Positions 23,350 to 35,695 are shown, counted from the first letter of the stretch. The stretch is 64,000 nucleotides of DNA from Stagonosporopsis chrysanthemi (GCA_022560025.1 JAFISE010000009.1:1-64000); one strand, 5' to 3'. Notes: generated from the sequence alone by a model not told the origin. A program made the numbers and translations.

Positions 23350-24276
23350 CTTCTAATCATGCGGTTTTCCAAAGTTAAGCTTTAATCACTTGCATAAAGA
23401 TCCAAAACGCGGAGCAGTAAACGACAGACAGGAGGGAGAATGAGTGAGCACACAGAAAGAAGGAGAGAGGATAAGTGCAAGACAGGCAGGCAGTGCAGAT
23501 CCGCTCGCCGAAAACGCGCATACGCGAACAGGATGATGGATGCTTTCAGGGCCCCAGCACATCCACATCCACCTTTCGATATGAGTGCGCCTCGCGCTCG
23601 TCCAATGCTCTCCTGCATGGCACAGTAATCTACCAGTGCCATTCGCTCGCCGTTCTCGAGCCACACTGCACCTCGTGTTCGGTTCGCATCCTCATCTGCC
23701 CTGTCTGCGCATCATTGGGTAGTTGGCTTTATCCATGGACGGGCGTCCAGTCACGCAGCCTCATGCTCGCTGGGTGGAGCGGCACCGTCAGGGAAAAGCG
23801 GGTGGACTGCACGGCTCAGGCGTCCTCCGCCGCTGCTGACCGACAGTGCGACTTTGCGAAGAAGCTTTGCAGAGACTGCAGTAAGCAGTGTAGGAGACTG
23901 ACGGCAGTGCCTATCGGCGAGAAGCAAGATGGATGATGTGTCGAGGTGTGTGTTCAAGCGTTCTGCAAGCTGTGCGCGACAGTGAACGGACGGCCTTGGT
24001 GGAGCTTGTGAGGTCAGCAGCGCATCAGCGGAAAGCTTGATCTTCGTGCCAAGCCCTTTCGTTCGTGATGGAAAAGTGGAGTGGAGATTGGAAGGGGTCA
24101 GGCCCTGAGCTATTTTTGGGTACGTGCGCTCTATGATTGGAACGCTACTTTACCCTAATACCACAGTACAGTACGCAATCGTACCGGAGTTTTACCGGAG
24201 TTTACCTTTGAAATAAGCTGCACACAGCCATGAAGGTTGAATTGTGTATGTCGATTCGAATTCGTAGACGCCTAGA
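23350..24276. other. Intergenic, promoter region of the GH76 gene
   Basis: No gene is recognised in the roughly 930 bp between the GH76 start and the 3' end of the carboxylase gene. Short frames lack domains or splicing support. Confidence 0.4.
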
Positions 24277-26114
24277 TTACATCCTGAACACTCCCCACTT
24301 GCTCTCCTTCTCGACACCGGTGTTCTGTCCACCAGACGCCATCTGCAAGCCCATGCCGAGGACTCTCCTTGTGTGCTCCGGAGGGATAATCCCGTCGTCC
24401 CATAGCCTCGCCGATCCAAATGTAGCTTCGCTCTCGTGCTCAATCCTGCTCCTGAGCTCAGGATCCGACTTGCCGACTGCGGCCATGACGGAGGACAACT
24501 GTTCGGCTCCCATGATGGATGTCTTTGCGTTGGGCCATGTGAAGAGGAGGCGTGGTGAGTATGCACGGCCGCTGGAGACTTATTAGTAAAGTAGGTCGCT
24601 GTTGTGGGGAAAAGGGGCTCAACTTACCACATGCCATAGTTGCCGGCGCCTGCACTCGATCCAACGACGACGGTGAACTTGGGTACATCGACACAGCTGA
24701 CGGCAGTGACGAGCTTGGCGCCGTTCTTCGCGATGCCACCCTTCTCAGCGTCTTGGCCAACCATGAAGCCAGAGATGTGTTGTAGGAAAATTAGTGGAAT
24801 CTGACGCTTGCCGCACAGCTGGACAAAGTGCGCGCCCTTGAGCGAGCTCTCGCTGAAAAGAATGCCGTTGTTGGCCACAATGCCGACCGGGTGTCCGTAG
24901 ATGGTAGCAAACCCCGTGACGAGTGTCGAACCGTACAGCGGCTTGAACTCTGAGAACGAGGATCCATCTACAATGCGAGCGATGACCTCGTGAATGGGGA
25001 TTTGCTTGCGTAGGTTGGTACCCACGATGCCATTCAGCTCCTTGGGGTCATACAGCGGCTCTTTGAATGTTGGCCTTACGGAGACAGTCTGGTTGCGATG
25101 CCAGTTGAGGTTGCCGATGCTTCTCCGTGCCAGGACGAGCGCATGAGCATCATCAACTGCCAGATAGTCTGTCACGCCAGAGACTTCACTGTGAAGCTTG
25201 CCGCCGCCGAGATCCTCCGCAGAAACAACCTCACCAGTTGCAGCCTTGACGAGGGGCGGACCGGCCAGAAAGATGTGACCCTGGTTCTCAACGATAATGC
25301 TCTCGTCGCTCATGCTGGGGATGTAGGCTCCACCAGCAGTGCAGGGTCCCATTACGACGCTAATCTGCGGAATGCCCATGCCAGACATGCGCGCCTGGTT
25401 GTAGAAGATGCGCCCGAAGTGGTTGACATCCGGAAACACATCAGCCTGGTGAGGCAGATTGGCGCCGCCAGAATCAACGAGGTAGATGCAAGGCAGGCGA
25501 TTCTCCTGCGCAATGGCCTGGGCTCGGAGGTGCTTCTTGACAGTAAGTGGGTAGTATGTTCCTCCCTTGACAGTGCTGTCGTTCGCAACGACCATGCACT
25601 GCACGCCGTTTACTGTGCCAATGCCAGTCACAATGCCAGCCGCGGGCGTGTTTTCACCCGGATATACTTCATGGCCTGCCATCTGGCTTAGCTCTAGGAA
25701 TGGTGTGCCAGGATCAATCAATGCCGTGATACGATCTCTGACGAGCATCTTGCCGCGCTGGAGATGCTTGTCTCGTGCCTTCTGAGGTCCGCCCTGCGCG
25801 ATCTTGGAGTGGAGGCCGTTCAGCTTATCTGTGACTTCCTCCATTTCACGCTTGTTTTCTTTGAAGTCGGCCGAGTTTGTGTCCACGAGCGTGGGGATGA
25901 TAGACACGGCCTCGGCATGGTGAGAATGGGTGAACGTCGCGGTGTTGCGTGATGTTTGGCGCGACGGGTGAGCTTGAGCTTGAGCTTGAGCCCGTAGGGA
26001 GGCACCTGCGGAAGGCACAAGGCGTGCTTGAGCTTGCGAGCGGAGAGCCACGGCAGGCCGGATGGAGTGCTTGAGCAGTGTCAGAGCTTCCCGCGATGGG
26101 ACTTTGGAGGCCAT
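24277..26114 (-). CDS. MCCC2: Methylcrotonyl-CoA carboxylase beta subunit, mitochondrial
   Basis: This is the carboxyltransferase subunit of 3-methylcrotonyl-CoA carboxylase in leucine catabolism, in the mitochondrial matrix. Exons on the minus strand are 26114-24628 and 24571-24277, giving 593 aa. The first 65 residues are Arg/Ala/Ser/Gln-rich without acidic residues until later, as in a mitochondrial presequence. They include an AQAQAQA stretch from a hexanucleotide repeat. Diagnostic blocks are VVANDSTVKGGTYYPLTVKK, YLVDSGGANLPHQADVFPD, MGPCTAGGAYIPSMSDE, GPPLVKAATGEVVSAEDLGG and the C-terminal NAKTSIMGAEQL and DDGIIPPEHTRRVLGMG. The blocks fit MCC-beta better than propionyl-CoA carboxylase. 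No biotin-carboxylase partner lies in the window. Confidence 0.95.
25972..25992 (-). repeat. In-frame hexanucleotide repeat in the MCCC2 presequence
   Basis: The hexamer TTGAGC (plus strand) repeats about 3.5 times in frame, encoding alternating Ala-Gln in the mitochondrial targeting region. Confidence 0.75.
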
Positions 26115-26941
26115 GTCGGTGCTGCACGCTATTAGCTTGCCGTTGCTGGTATCTCGTTACCGGGGGCACGCGCATACAAGAGCAACAACAAGGCGGTTGG
26201 TGGTAATGGTACAGCAATTGGGAATTTGTAGAAACTCGAGAAGCTGCAGCGACGGGAACCAAATTTCACGGACCGCGCATTTCGGTTATCCAGCGGCTCA
26301 AGAACGCACAAGAATGTCACGTCGTGAAAGCTGGGGTTGGCATGGGCGGGAACAAAGCCGAAGGAAGGCGGCCTCGGTACTTGCGGGGGAGGTGCGACAC
26401 CACTTTATTGGCCTAAGCCGGACACGGCAGGTAGCTACAACAAACCGAACAATCTGTTTTCGCTGAAGTACAGTGCATGCCCTTCTCTATGTGGGCTCAA
26501 TTCTGATTGTTACGGTGACATAGCTAGAAAGGAGCTTCCTTGTGATGTTGAAGATCGTGGCGAAGAGTGTCTGGCTTTCACGCTGGTGAAAACGTGCAGG
26601 CTCATCAGAAGGCACACGACACATAGAGACCTGCGTGTGGACTGTATCGTTGTACCTCGTCCTCTCCTATTCTTACAGTAATACAGCTTACTCCTCCAAC
26701 TCGAAGTATATGTTACAACATCTACATCGTGCCTGATATGCCAGAAACGCCCATAGATGCTTAGTCCCTTGCGCTGCTTATCACTTCTCCACACAGACTG
26801 CTCTTTCGCTCCTGCATCGCGACCCGCTCTGAAGATGGGTTCTGCAGCACACAATGCGCGATGTCCTCACTCTTGATATCTCATCCGTCGCAGCGCAGCT
26901 TTCATTGTACGTCGTCCATGCCAATCTTCTAATACACACGC
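26115..26941. other. Intergenic between MCCC2 and MRPS16
   Basis: About 830 bp with no recognised gene. It contains the MCCC2 promoter and the 3' region of the MRPS16 gene. Confidence 0.4.
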
Positions 26942-27498
26942 TCAAGCCTCGACTTTCTGCTCCTCTACAACCTCAGCCTCAGTGGGCGGTGTAACAGGGG
27001 TTTCCGGTATTAATGACTTGGCCGCCGAATCAGCCTTGACGACCTGGCCCTGAATTTTGGAGATGCGGTATTGGGGTTCGAGAATGCCGACCTGCTGTCC
27101 GTTAGTACTGCCTGGACATTCACACAACTGCGTCTTTGATCGCCTCGTATCCCACTACGGCGCGATTCCATATTCTTTGCCCTCTTGCGATGCGCTCGTC
27201 GTGCGCTCCCAACAGCGCATAAATGTGCTCAACGTACCATGCTCAACAGCCGCCATGCGGTATCGCTCGGCTGCGCGCCAACACCAACCCAGTACCGCGC
27301 CCTGCTCACATCGAGCTTGATATCCTTCCACGGCCGTCCATGTGTGTCGCCCGGTCGCGGCGGTTGGGGAACAGGGTTGTATGTGCCGAGAACTTCGAGA
27401 GGCCGCGAGTTGCGCGCTGTGCGGGCGTGCGTCAGCACGATGTTGTAGAAGGGCGCGTGTTTTTTGCCAAAGCGCGAGAGGCGGATTCGGAGGACCAT
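26942..27498 (-). CDS. MRPS16: Mitochondrial small-subunit ribosomal protein bS16m
   Basis: A component of the mitochondrial ribosome small subunit. Exons on the minus strand are 27498-27238 and 27091-26942, giving 136 aa. The start MVLRIRLSRFGKKHAPFYNI is typical of S16. The family block continues with RPLEVLGTYNPVP and a shortened middle (WKDIKLDVSRARYWVGVGAQ). The second exon starts VGILEP and ends in a Glu/Val-rich extension not found in bacterial S16. The intron has a TACTAAC branch site and a CAG acceptor. An ATG upstream at 27552 is possible, but 27498 coincides with the universal start of the family. Transcribed divergently from the NAD(P)HX epimerase gene, 340 bp away. Confidence 0.92.
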
Positions 27499-27838
27499 TG
27501 CGGCGTGTAGGCGATGTAATTGTGCTCTGGTAGGATGCTCTGATGGCTGCAAGGCGAGATATTTTGGGCCGAAGATTGGCCGGCACGTGATGCTGACTAC
27601 TTCACAATAACCTCTTTATAGTCAAACGAGAAAGCAAGTGACTTTCACGAAGAACTTGTTGAAAGGTTTGCTCCGAAAGAATTTGAAGGCACTGCAAGTT
27701 GCATTGTTGTTGATCTTTCTGACTATTCTGGCCGTGTAGGTGCTCATTGGAGCTGTGATGTAATCGTACGTCCGACTACATAACGACAAAACATCACCTT
27801 TCTCTCCCATTGCGACTTCTCCAAAATCATCACTAACA
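27499..27838. promoter_or_regulatory. Bidirectional promoter region MRPS16 / NAD(P)HX epimerase
   Basis: 340 bp separate the two divergent start codons, with no other gene between them. A shared promoter is inferred from this arrangement; no specific motif was identified. Confidence 0.4.
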
Positions 27839-28609
27839 ATGGCACTTCGTGTAAGAATATCAACTAATGCAATCCCAGACCACGTACAAATCACAACCTA
27901 ACACCGCCAGACCCTCTCCGCCAAAGCCGCCGCCGCGCTAGACCAAGAACTCATGTCTAGCGGCGCCTTCTCCATTGATCAATTGATGGAACTCGCCGGT
28001 CTATCAGTCTCCCAAGCGCTCTTCAAACTACACCCACTCAGCTCCGGGCCCCGTATTCTCATCGCCTGCGGGCCTGGCAACAACGGCGGCGATGGTCTCG
28101 TCGCAGCCCGGCACCTGTTCCACTATGGATACAAACCCACCGTGTATTATCCCAAGCAAAGCAAGAACGAGCTGTACCAGAGGCTGAAGAAGCAGTTGGA
28201 GGACCTGAAGGTGCCGTTCACGGAGGACTTTAGCGGGGCGTTGCGGGAGGCGGATCACGTTGTTGATGCAATATTCGGGTTCTCATTCAGTGGAGAAGTG
28301 CGCGAGCCGTTTCCCTATGTCATCGAGGCATTGGCTAAGACTGATGTTCCGATTCTGGCTGTTGATGCGCCGTCGAGTTGGGATATCGAGGAGGGTCCGC
28401 GAGAGGCTGGTCCGGGCAAGGGCTTCATGCCGCCTGCGCTGATTAGTTTGACGGCCCCGAAGCCGCTAGTGAAGTGGTTTAAGGGGAGACATTTCGTTGG
28501 CGGGAGGTTTCTGAGTCCAGCGGTTGCCGAGAAGTACAGCTTGGATCTGCCGAAGTATGAGGGGCTGGATCAGGTGGTTGAGGCGCCGGTTGAGGGAGGG
28601 AAGTTGTAA
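27839..28609 (+). CDS. NAD(P)H-hydrate epimerase (YjeF-N domain)
   Basis: Epimerises R-NAD(P)HX to the S form for repair of damaged nicotinamide cofactors. Exons are 27839-27850 (only 12 nt, MALR) and 27911-28609, giving 236 aa. The intron starts GTAAGA, has a CTAAC branch near its 3' end, and is in phase 0. The protein is a single YjeF-N Rossmann-like domain. Motifs are LMELAGLSVSQA, the nucleotide loop CGPGNNGGDGLVAARHL, the VDAIFGFSFSG segment with the probable catalytic Asp, and VDAPSSWDIEEG. Length equals fungal orthologues. The dehydratase (carbohydrate kinase) domain is absent, as expected in fungi, where it is a separate gene. Confidence 0.94.
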
Positions 28610-28905
28610 CGACCGACGCGGGTGCGAGAAATGCAAGAGCTGTTGGCTGGACTAAATCTAACGTTTATCACACGTTGTGTATTTACCTGCAAAAGTCCCA
28701 GCAGTACACTCCAGGCCAGATGCCATGCAAATCTTAGACTCAAGTCTGGAATCCAATTATCAAGGGTAAGCTGGCCTTGCAGGTCCCTCCTCTCCCTGCA
28801 GATTCTGACAGCAGACCAGGCACCGAGCCTTCACTTGTGTTCTTCACCTCCGCGTCTATCGAAGCAATTGAACAGGGTTCAAGGGGTGTGCCTTATGATA
28901 TTTGT

Positions 28906-31057
28906 TCACAAAGTATGCGTCAAGCGCAGCCTGAGCGTCTCCGCCTCTTCCCTTCCGTCTATATTGTTCGCTGTATCGTCAGTAACAAACTCCACTCCTC
29001 CCAACAAAGTAGATTGCATCCACACTCGTTTGTGGTCCGTGCCCGTAACGCTATCACTCTCTTGCTGGAATAGCTCGAAGTCGTTCTTTGCTTCGCGGCG
29101 TGTGTATAACGTATCGAAAAGCTGTGCGGCCAGTCCGGCTGTGCTGAGTCTGACCTGGGCCTGGTGCGTGCGAGGAGATGCTGTCCTGGCCGCTAAGAAC
29201 GCGATGGTTAGGCCGAGGAGGGCGAACATACTATTGGCGATTACAAGTAGCCAGAGAGCCAGCTTGGGGAGCCGAGTGATAACTGTAGTTATGCGGCGAT
29301 GTGCGTACAGCACTGGCTCTGGCACAGTTTGTACAACCAAAGGTACACTCATAGCTTTGCTTATGGATTGTTCGTAGGTGACGATGAAAGCTTCCGGTGT
29401 GGTATAGTTACGGTTTGTTTCAGCCAACACCGCGTTAAGCCCCCAACTCATGCCATTCGTTACGTAGACGCTTGTCTGGGACACCATGCCTGTCACTGAG
29501 CCATTGCTTTGTGTTGTATTCAACGACACCACTTGGCCCTTGATGACGGCGTGAACAGTGTCGAAAACTTTATGCCGTCAGTTTGTGTACCTCAAGATGT
29601 AGAAATCATCTCATATATGGTCTTACACCTCATGAGAATGAATGGGGCAAATCGATACTCAGCGAAAAATGGATCGTCAAAACTTGTGACAAACGGATGG
29701 TCGAGAAAAGCCTGGGGTAGTTCACTTCTCTCCCCCACGACAATAATCTTCCCAAACCAATGCCAAAGATTGCGGAAGATGGAATTACCGTCTTGAAGAG
29801 TTAAGTTCTCTGTTCGGCCATTCTTGACGCCCTCGTAGTTTTCGATGAATGTACGAGAGTCAGGATTGGCGTTCAGATCAAACCGAGACTCCTCCGTCCA
29901 TGCTTCGTGCCAGTCAAGAGTCCACGTTATATGTGCCATTGGATCACCAGGGGGAATGGTGATCTTTGGAAATGGCGGATTTGCAGGGCAATGCAGGGCG
30001 GCTCTTTTCGTGTGTTGGTTTCGGGCCTGGCAAGTATGTTGCTCAACTCCAGCGCACTGAGTTGACACTGCATACCCAGTACCAATCCAATCGAATTCAG
30101 ATTTTATGTCAGCAGGCTTCACTACTGTGTAGGTTATGCCCTCGGGGTCGGTGTAGTTCAGCACGTATGAGCTGATGTTCGCCTCTACATCAGTGTTAGC
30201 CGTATCGTTAGCCATCCCCACACTGCCAGCGCCATCCGTAGCAGTCTCATCGTCCCATTTGGTTTTAATCCATGCACGGCTATATCTAATCGACCTTTGC
30301 CAGACGCCGTCGCGAGGATCCTGGAAATACCAAGGTGCTAGTCGTCTGCTAAAATGTGGTTGTTCATGTATGGTTTGTGTTAGGCGTTCCAAGCTGACCG
30401 CACCAATAGAAAGATGCAAGTATGTATCGGCGGCCTGTATGAAAATACTTTTCCGAATTTAGCACACGGTTCACATGTTGAGAGCGATTTGAAGTCATAC
30501 CTAAGGCATACGCCGGTGGCAAAGGTTAAGTAACAAAGGCGAAGAGTCCGGGTCGTCCTTGAAGACACGCCATGGCTCTTCCGCTCAGCGCCTCGAAACA
30601 ATTGCTGACAGAATTGCATGGAAATTTCGCACAATAGCATTACTTCAGCGTTAAGGAACCGGATGAGTGTGCTCATCTCCTGGGGTGGAGGTGCCACAGA
30701 GTTCCTATCGGAGGTTTCTGACACATTCAGCACCTGGCTGGCGACAATATAGCCGTACATTGTCATTACAGCCGCAACCAATGCCAGACTGAATGTGGAT
30801 GACAGAGATGCCACGAAAGCCAGGCGGCCAATCGGGAAGTCGACATAGTATTCTGTACCGTTCGTTTTTGCAGTAGCGATGTACTGACAGAGCTGAGATG
30901 GAGGACAGTGCTTCAAGTCCACAAGCTTTGAATATAGTATCGCAAGAATTGTGACAGTGAAAGCCACCATTGGGATGACAATCAAAGCGCTCAATGTTAT
31001 TATCTTCTTTAGGTAACTGTTTCCCTGCCTCCGTCGATCGCTTGTAGATTGGAACAT
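28906..31057 (-). CDS. Multi-pass membrane protein of unknown function
   Basis: Not recognised beyond its topology. Exons on the minus strand are 31057-30512, 30434-29627 and 29567-28906, giving 671 aa. Near the N-terminus are two strong hydrophobic segments (IITLSALIVIPMVAFTVTIL and RLAFVASLSSTFSLALVAAV). A long polar, glycosylation-rich region follows with many N-x-S/T sites and several Cys (for example CAGVEQHTC). A further hydrophobic segment lies near the C-terminus (LALWLLVIANSMFALLGLTI), then a charged tail. This layout suggests a large extracellular or lumenal domain between membrane anchors, as in a common uncharacterised ascomycete membrane family. Intron 1 uses GTATGC and intron 2 GTAAGA with an ACTGAC branch. 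A hydrophobic frame further upstream (31119-31409, minus) might be an extra 5' exon, but I could not join it. Confidence 0.7.
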
Positions 31058-32287
31058 CTTGGTCTGAAGTTGTATTCACGATGATAGATGAGTGATGGGA
31101 GGCAAGTGGAGAAAACAATTATAGAGCTCGATGCAAATCCGGACCAGGATCTGAGTAGTGTGTTTCGTAAAATCTTGTTCGACCATTACTTCGTAGTACA
31201 AGAGCCAGTTCGTCCGTGTCGATCGAAAGGTTGTAATCCCAGTTATTGGTTGCACTGAAAATCGAGTTGCGCATAGTCGATGTACGCAGCCAAGTGAGAC
31301 GGCGTACACAAAGTAAGTCTGTACTTGGCAAAACTCTCGCGGAACAAATCCGTCTAATCAGTGTCAGAGCAACAAGTAGAAGGAATGGCCATACTACGCC
31401 TTTGTGCAAGCGCTAAGAGCAGAAATTCACCGGTAGACATTAATGGTGACATGTGTAGCAACGTCGTGACCATGTGCGGTTGGAAACAGGACAGCGAAAA
31501 CTCTGTCATATTACATCTGCGCAAACGAGAGGTGATCCTTGGCAAATCCCCCGTGTCTCCTGCTACTCGCACCGATTGAAACCGCTTTGCTTCGTCCCCT
31601 TTGCGAAATCCAGTGTACGCCGCTTTTGCCAACTCCACAAGACTTCTTGTGCGAAGCAGTTGACGGTTCAACCGCTCGGGCGCTGATTTCTCAGAGGTGA
31701 ATAAGAAATATCAGGCTGATACTAGCGACGCGGTGCGACTGCAGCGTGTGGACAGGTTGAAGCCACTTTGCCAGAACATGATAGCATAATCCCTGCCCAT
31801 CTCACACTTCGACTGCTGCAGAGAACTGTTGCTCAGCCTAGCATGGCAGAAAGAGCAGATGCTTCTTAGAGTCCATTACCTCTAACTCTTAGCTCAAAAT
31901 TATGGACAAGACCAGGTCCTTCACTCCAGAGTGTTGCGCAGATTTTGCTGGTGTCTTATATAGCGTGGCAAGGGCTTGCGAGACGCAATAAAGCATCGAT
32001 ATAGTATAATCACTCCCGCTGTCGAAGCTTTTCAATTCTACTTCATCAACTTCGGTTTTGGTGTTGTCCATCTGCAGAAGTGCTCTTCTAGCCACGTCTC
32101 GTGTACGACCATCATATCGAACACCTGCCCAAGCCGCTCTGAACATGTTCCTTTATGAAGCCTACTTTAGCTTGCTTCAAGGCTCCCAGTAATGAACGGA
32201 GCTTTTTCTATTTGTATCTATTATAGACTGAAGTAGACAGACTAGATCCTTTTTTTAGTTTGATAGAGGCCTAACATTTTTGACTTA
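31058..32287. other. Unassigned stretch with a hydrophobic minus-strand frame
   Basis: A minus-strand frame at 31119-31409 begins MHKGVVWPFLLLVALTLI, and one at 31354-31671 precedes it in another frame. They may be a decayed gene or unresolved 5' exons of the membrane protein. 31690-32280 shows nothing coding. Confidence 0.3.
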
Positions 32288-33193
32288 TCAACCAAGTTTT
32301 ATAAACTCTTCTTTGTGCGCGCTGGCCCACTCTCGAAACGTCAACGCAGGTCTTCCAAGTACGTAAGGAACATCGTCGCGAATGGTCCCAATGTAACCCA
32401 TTCGACCATTGGAGACTTGCCTCATAAAATCAGTGCCTCCCTCAGCATACCAGGGTTCCGCCGAAGAACCCGGAGCTGAGACTAACGCCTTGAAGTCGTC
32501 CGGTCCCTGAGGAGTAAACGTAATTTTGCGACCAGTGACCTCGCTCAAGATCGCCGCAACTTCTGAGCCATCCAACACGTCGGTGCTCATCCAGTAGTCA
32601 CGTCCATGGTGCTTCTCAGGCCCCTGGTGTAGTACCGCTGCTGCCATCGCTGCTATGTCGCTCACCGCGATCCAGCCAACACGACGAGTGCCCCAGTAAA
32701 GTGATAAACTGTCCCCTTTAGGACTTGTGGCGCCAAGTAGATTGTCCATGAACACGTTGGGGTGAAGATGCGTCCAAGCGAGACCGCTGGCCTTGATATA
32801 GGTTTCAATGAGCTGGTGCCAGACAAAGTGCGGGTCGGTGCAGTCCCATTCGCCAAAAATGCCCAGATGAACAATGTGCTTCACCCCAGCTTTCTTAGCG
32901 GAGTCCACGAACGTCTTACTTTGCGTAAGCATTGCCACTGTGTAACCAGTTAACAGGAAGACGCGATCCACACCGGCCAGGGCGAGGGCAAAGGTGTTCG
33001 TATCATCTAAATCCAGATGGACCGCCTCTTTGCGCTCTCCGCGCAGCTGTTGTACTTGATCTGGACGCCGGGAAGTCAGACGAAGGTGAACGTCTGAGGA
33101 TTGTTCGAGGTGTTCGACTACTAGTTTACCGATCTGGCCTGTGGAGCCAAGGACCAGGACTGTCGGCTTTTTCGAGTGGTCGGTCATATTCAC
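32288..33193 (-). CDS. NmrA-like NAD(P)-binding reductase (atypical SDR)
   Basis: A single-exon 301-aa protein. The N-terminal Rossmann loop is VLVLGSTGQIGKLV (G16, G19, G22). The conserved Arg of LTSRRPDQV fits NADP(H) recognition. HLDLDDTNTF, VFLLTGYT and GVKHIVHLG follow the NmrA/isoflavone-reductase pattern, and the C-terminal substrate region includes GWIAVSDIAAMAAA. Members either sense NAD(P) or reduce small molecules, and they often sit in secondary-metabolite clusters. The gene is divergent from an MDR oxidoreductase with a 657-bp shared upstream region. The ATG at 33187 (third residue) is an alternative start. Confidence 0.9.
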   Translation of the reverse strand: MNMTDHSKKPTVLVLGSTGQIGKLVVEHLEQSSDVHLRLTSRRPDQVQQLRGERKEAVHLDLDDTNTFALALAGVDRVFLLTGYTVAMLTQSKTFVDSAKKAGVKHIVHLGIFGEWDCTDPHFVWHQLIETYIKASGLAWTHLHPNVFMDNLLGATSPKGDSLSLYWGTRRVGWIAVSDIAAMAAAVLHQGPEKHHGRDYWMSTDVLDGSEVAAILSEVTGRKITFTPQGPDDFKALVSAPGSSAEPWYAEGGTDFMRQVSNGRMGYIGTIRDDVPYVLGRPALTFREWASAHKEEFIKLG

Positions 33194-33850
33194 TGTTGGT
33201 ACCCGGAAAGGATTGTCGCTTGGATCAGATGAGTTGCGGGAGACGATAAAGATTTTACGGAGCAGGGATAACGCGTTGGTGAATCATGGGTAAGTTGCTT
33301 CTTCTTTATGTAAGTGCCACGAACGGGTTGCAGACGAGCGTCATGCAGCCTGGCCTATGGCCCGAACCGGCAGCTCTGCTTTGGAAACATTCCACACACC
33401 AGTGCCCCGCCGCTGTTGGGAGTTTTTGACATCGTTACAAATAATTCTTTTAGTTGTCATCCTTGTAACCTCCCCTTTGCGATCTGCTTCTTACTGGTGG
33501 ACGGATGCAATCGGAGGCGCGGTTTACCTAGGCAGCGGGAATTGCCCGTCATAGTCACAATGGTGTCGCTTCGCGCAGACTGTTCAGACCTGATGACGTA
33601 GTCGCTTATATAAGCTGTGTGCAACGAACTATTGCACAATCGTCATTGCTGCCCAAGTCTCAAGCATACTAATGCAAGTTGAACCGTACGCGGCTGACAA
33701 ATACCAACGTCACTCCTTCCAACTCTAAGTAATCACATCCGCAGCCTAATATTTCAGTTCCCAGCTTAATTATCGAACGCAGGTTATTGTCTTCTGGAGT
33801 TTTAGAGCCTTATTGAACACTTCTTGTACGGACCTCGAGACGCTACCACA
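33194..33850. promoter_or_regulatory. Shared upstream region of NmrA-like and MDR genes
   Basis: 657 bp between two divergent starts with no other gene. Co-regulation is inferred from the arrangement alone. Confidence 0.35.
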
Positions 33851-35043
33851 ATGAAACAAGTCATCAACTATGCCGGCCCAGAAGTCAGGACCGAGATTGT
33901 GGACGCACCCATCCCTGAGCCTGGCGCCAAGCAAGTCCTCATTAAGGTCATTGTCTCCGGCTCTAATCCTAAGGACTGGAAAGCGCCCGAGTATGGAGCT
34001 GTATACGATGGCCCTGACGACGATTCGTTCATGGCGAGGAGCAAAGCCGGTGTGAACCAAGGTGACGATATCGCGGGAATAGTGGAGAAGGTTGGCGCAG
34101 ATGTGATTGAATTCAAGGTACGTGGTGTGCAGGTCTATATCGTGATATGACGATGTTAATGCTATGTTAGAAAGGAGATCGCGTTGCAGCTTTCCATGAG
34201 ATGGCAGCTCCGGGAGGTTCGTATGCAGAATATGCACTTGCGTGGGACTGGACCACTTTCCATATTCCGCCCTCAAAATCGTTCGAAGGTATTACGTTCG
34301 CCGCCTTATTCGAATAGCAACTGTTAACCTGGTTTTGTATTGCAGAAGCGGCGACCATACCTCTTGCGGCCCTCACCGCTGCTGTAGCATTGTTTCGCCA
34401 TCTCAGACTACCGACACCCTGGAATCCCGCGACTACATCTACCCCCTTTGTGGTGTACGGTGCCAGTACAGCTGTCGGCTCATATGCTGTTAAGCTTGCG
34501 CGCAATAGCAATATCCACCCAATCATTGCGATTGCAGGAAAGGGTACTCACTACGTCGAAACGCTTCTTGATAGCACCAAAGGCGATGCAGTCTTTGACT
34601 ATCGCAATGGTGCTGACGAAACGATTAGCCAGATTCGTACACACCTCAAGGCCGGAAGCTATGGTGAAGTGCGACACGGACTCGACCCAGGCATTGGACG
34701 TGCGAGTCAAAAGGTATTGACGGAGATCGTCACGCCTGATGGAGCGATCAACCTGGTTATGCCAAGCGATACGGAGGTTGGGTCTGCGACCAAAACCACC
34801 ACTTCAGTCGGCGTTGTGCATAATCAGGACAATGGAGGACATGGGGCTGACGCTCGTGATTTGGGTCTTGTGACATGTCGTTGGTTCACAAAAGCGTTGC
34901 AGGCGGAAACGTTCGAGGGGCATCCATTTGAAATAAAGCCTGGAGGTCTTGAAGGTGTGCATCAAGCATTGAAAGACTTGAAGGATGGGAAACAGAGTGC
35001 AGTTAAGTATGTTTTCCGTATTGCGGATACACCTGGACTTTAG
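33851..35043 (+). CDS. MDR-family oxidoreductase (quinone-oxidoreductase / enoyl-reductase type)
   Basis: An NAD(P)H-dependent medium-chain reductase without the structural-zinc Cys cluster. Exons are 33851-34117, 34171-34288 and 34346-35043, giving 360 aa. The N-terminal GroES-like part has VLIKVIVSGSNPKDWK, and NQGDDIAGIVEKVG is the conserved loop. EAATIPLAALTAAVALFRHL leads into the Rossmann loop VVYGASTAVGSYAVKLA. The C-terminus has HPFEIKPGGLEGVHQALKDL. The set resembles trans-acting enoyl reductases and toxD-like proteins of fungal clusters. Both introns (53 and 57 nt) restore the frame exactly. In context it could tailor the product of the nearby, now broken, synthetase. Confidence 0.88.
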
Positions 35044-35695
35044 GATGAAACAGCTTGCATGTCCGACTCAAGCCAAATTTCAGATGCAATTCTCAGCAAG
35101 AGATTCAGTGTTTGAGACAGGTGTGGTATCTATTGCGCCTTCCATCGATTGGTGGGATTGGGGCGAGTTCATGCGGCTTCTTGCGGGACTTGGCGATCTA
35201 TCAAATTCATGTTCGATTGCGAGCGGGAGAAGCTGGCAACGGATGGAAATCGCGTCCAAGGTTTCGGCGGGTTGCAGAGATTCAAATATTACGAGCGTGG
35301 CGAGAGTGAGAAGGTCGGACACGGCTAGTAGGCAGGAGCTCGTTCTGATGACCGATCACTGGCGAAAACACGAGAGCGCTTCACTTCTACTTGCCCTTGC
35401 TTGGAACACACCACAATAATTTTTGATAGCCAGTCCAACGATGAAATATTTTTCAACTCTCTCTTTATATGCTGACAAATTAATTACCAGGTGTTGTATT
35501 GCTGTTGCTCTAGTGCGCGCACAACAGGGCGAGTCTGGTCACTGTTCGTGTCAGCGATCGGTCATTTTTATGTACAAAATAGACGAGCTTCTTCGCTGTC
35601 TCGTCTCGACATTTCATGTCTGACAGGCTTGATGGTGTCGAAATCTCTACTACAGCAGCTCAACAGCTGCAATGTAGCCTGCCCTATAAAACTTT
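35044..35695. other. Intergenic, no gene assigned
   Basis: Overlapping short frames on both strands, none with a domain I know. An 80-codon minus frame (35322-35080) has a protein-like Ser/Pro-rich composition but no start context or splice partner. Confidence 0.3.

Noticed and set aside
25098..25691. 197-codon plus-strand frame inside the carboxylase gene
   Set aside because: Antisense shadow of the well-conserved MCCC2 exon.
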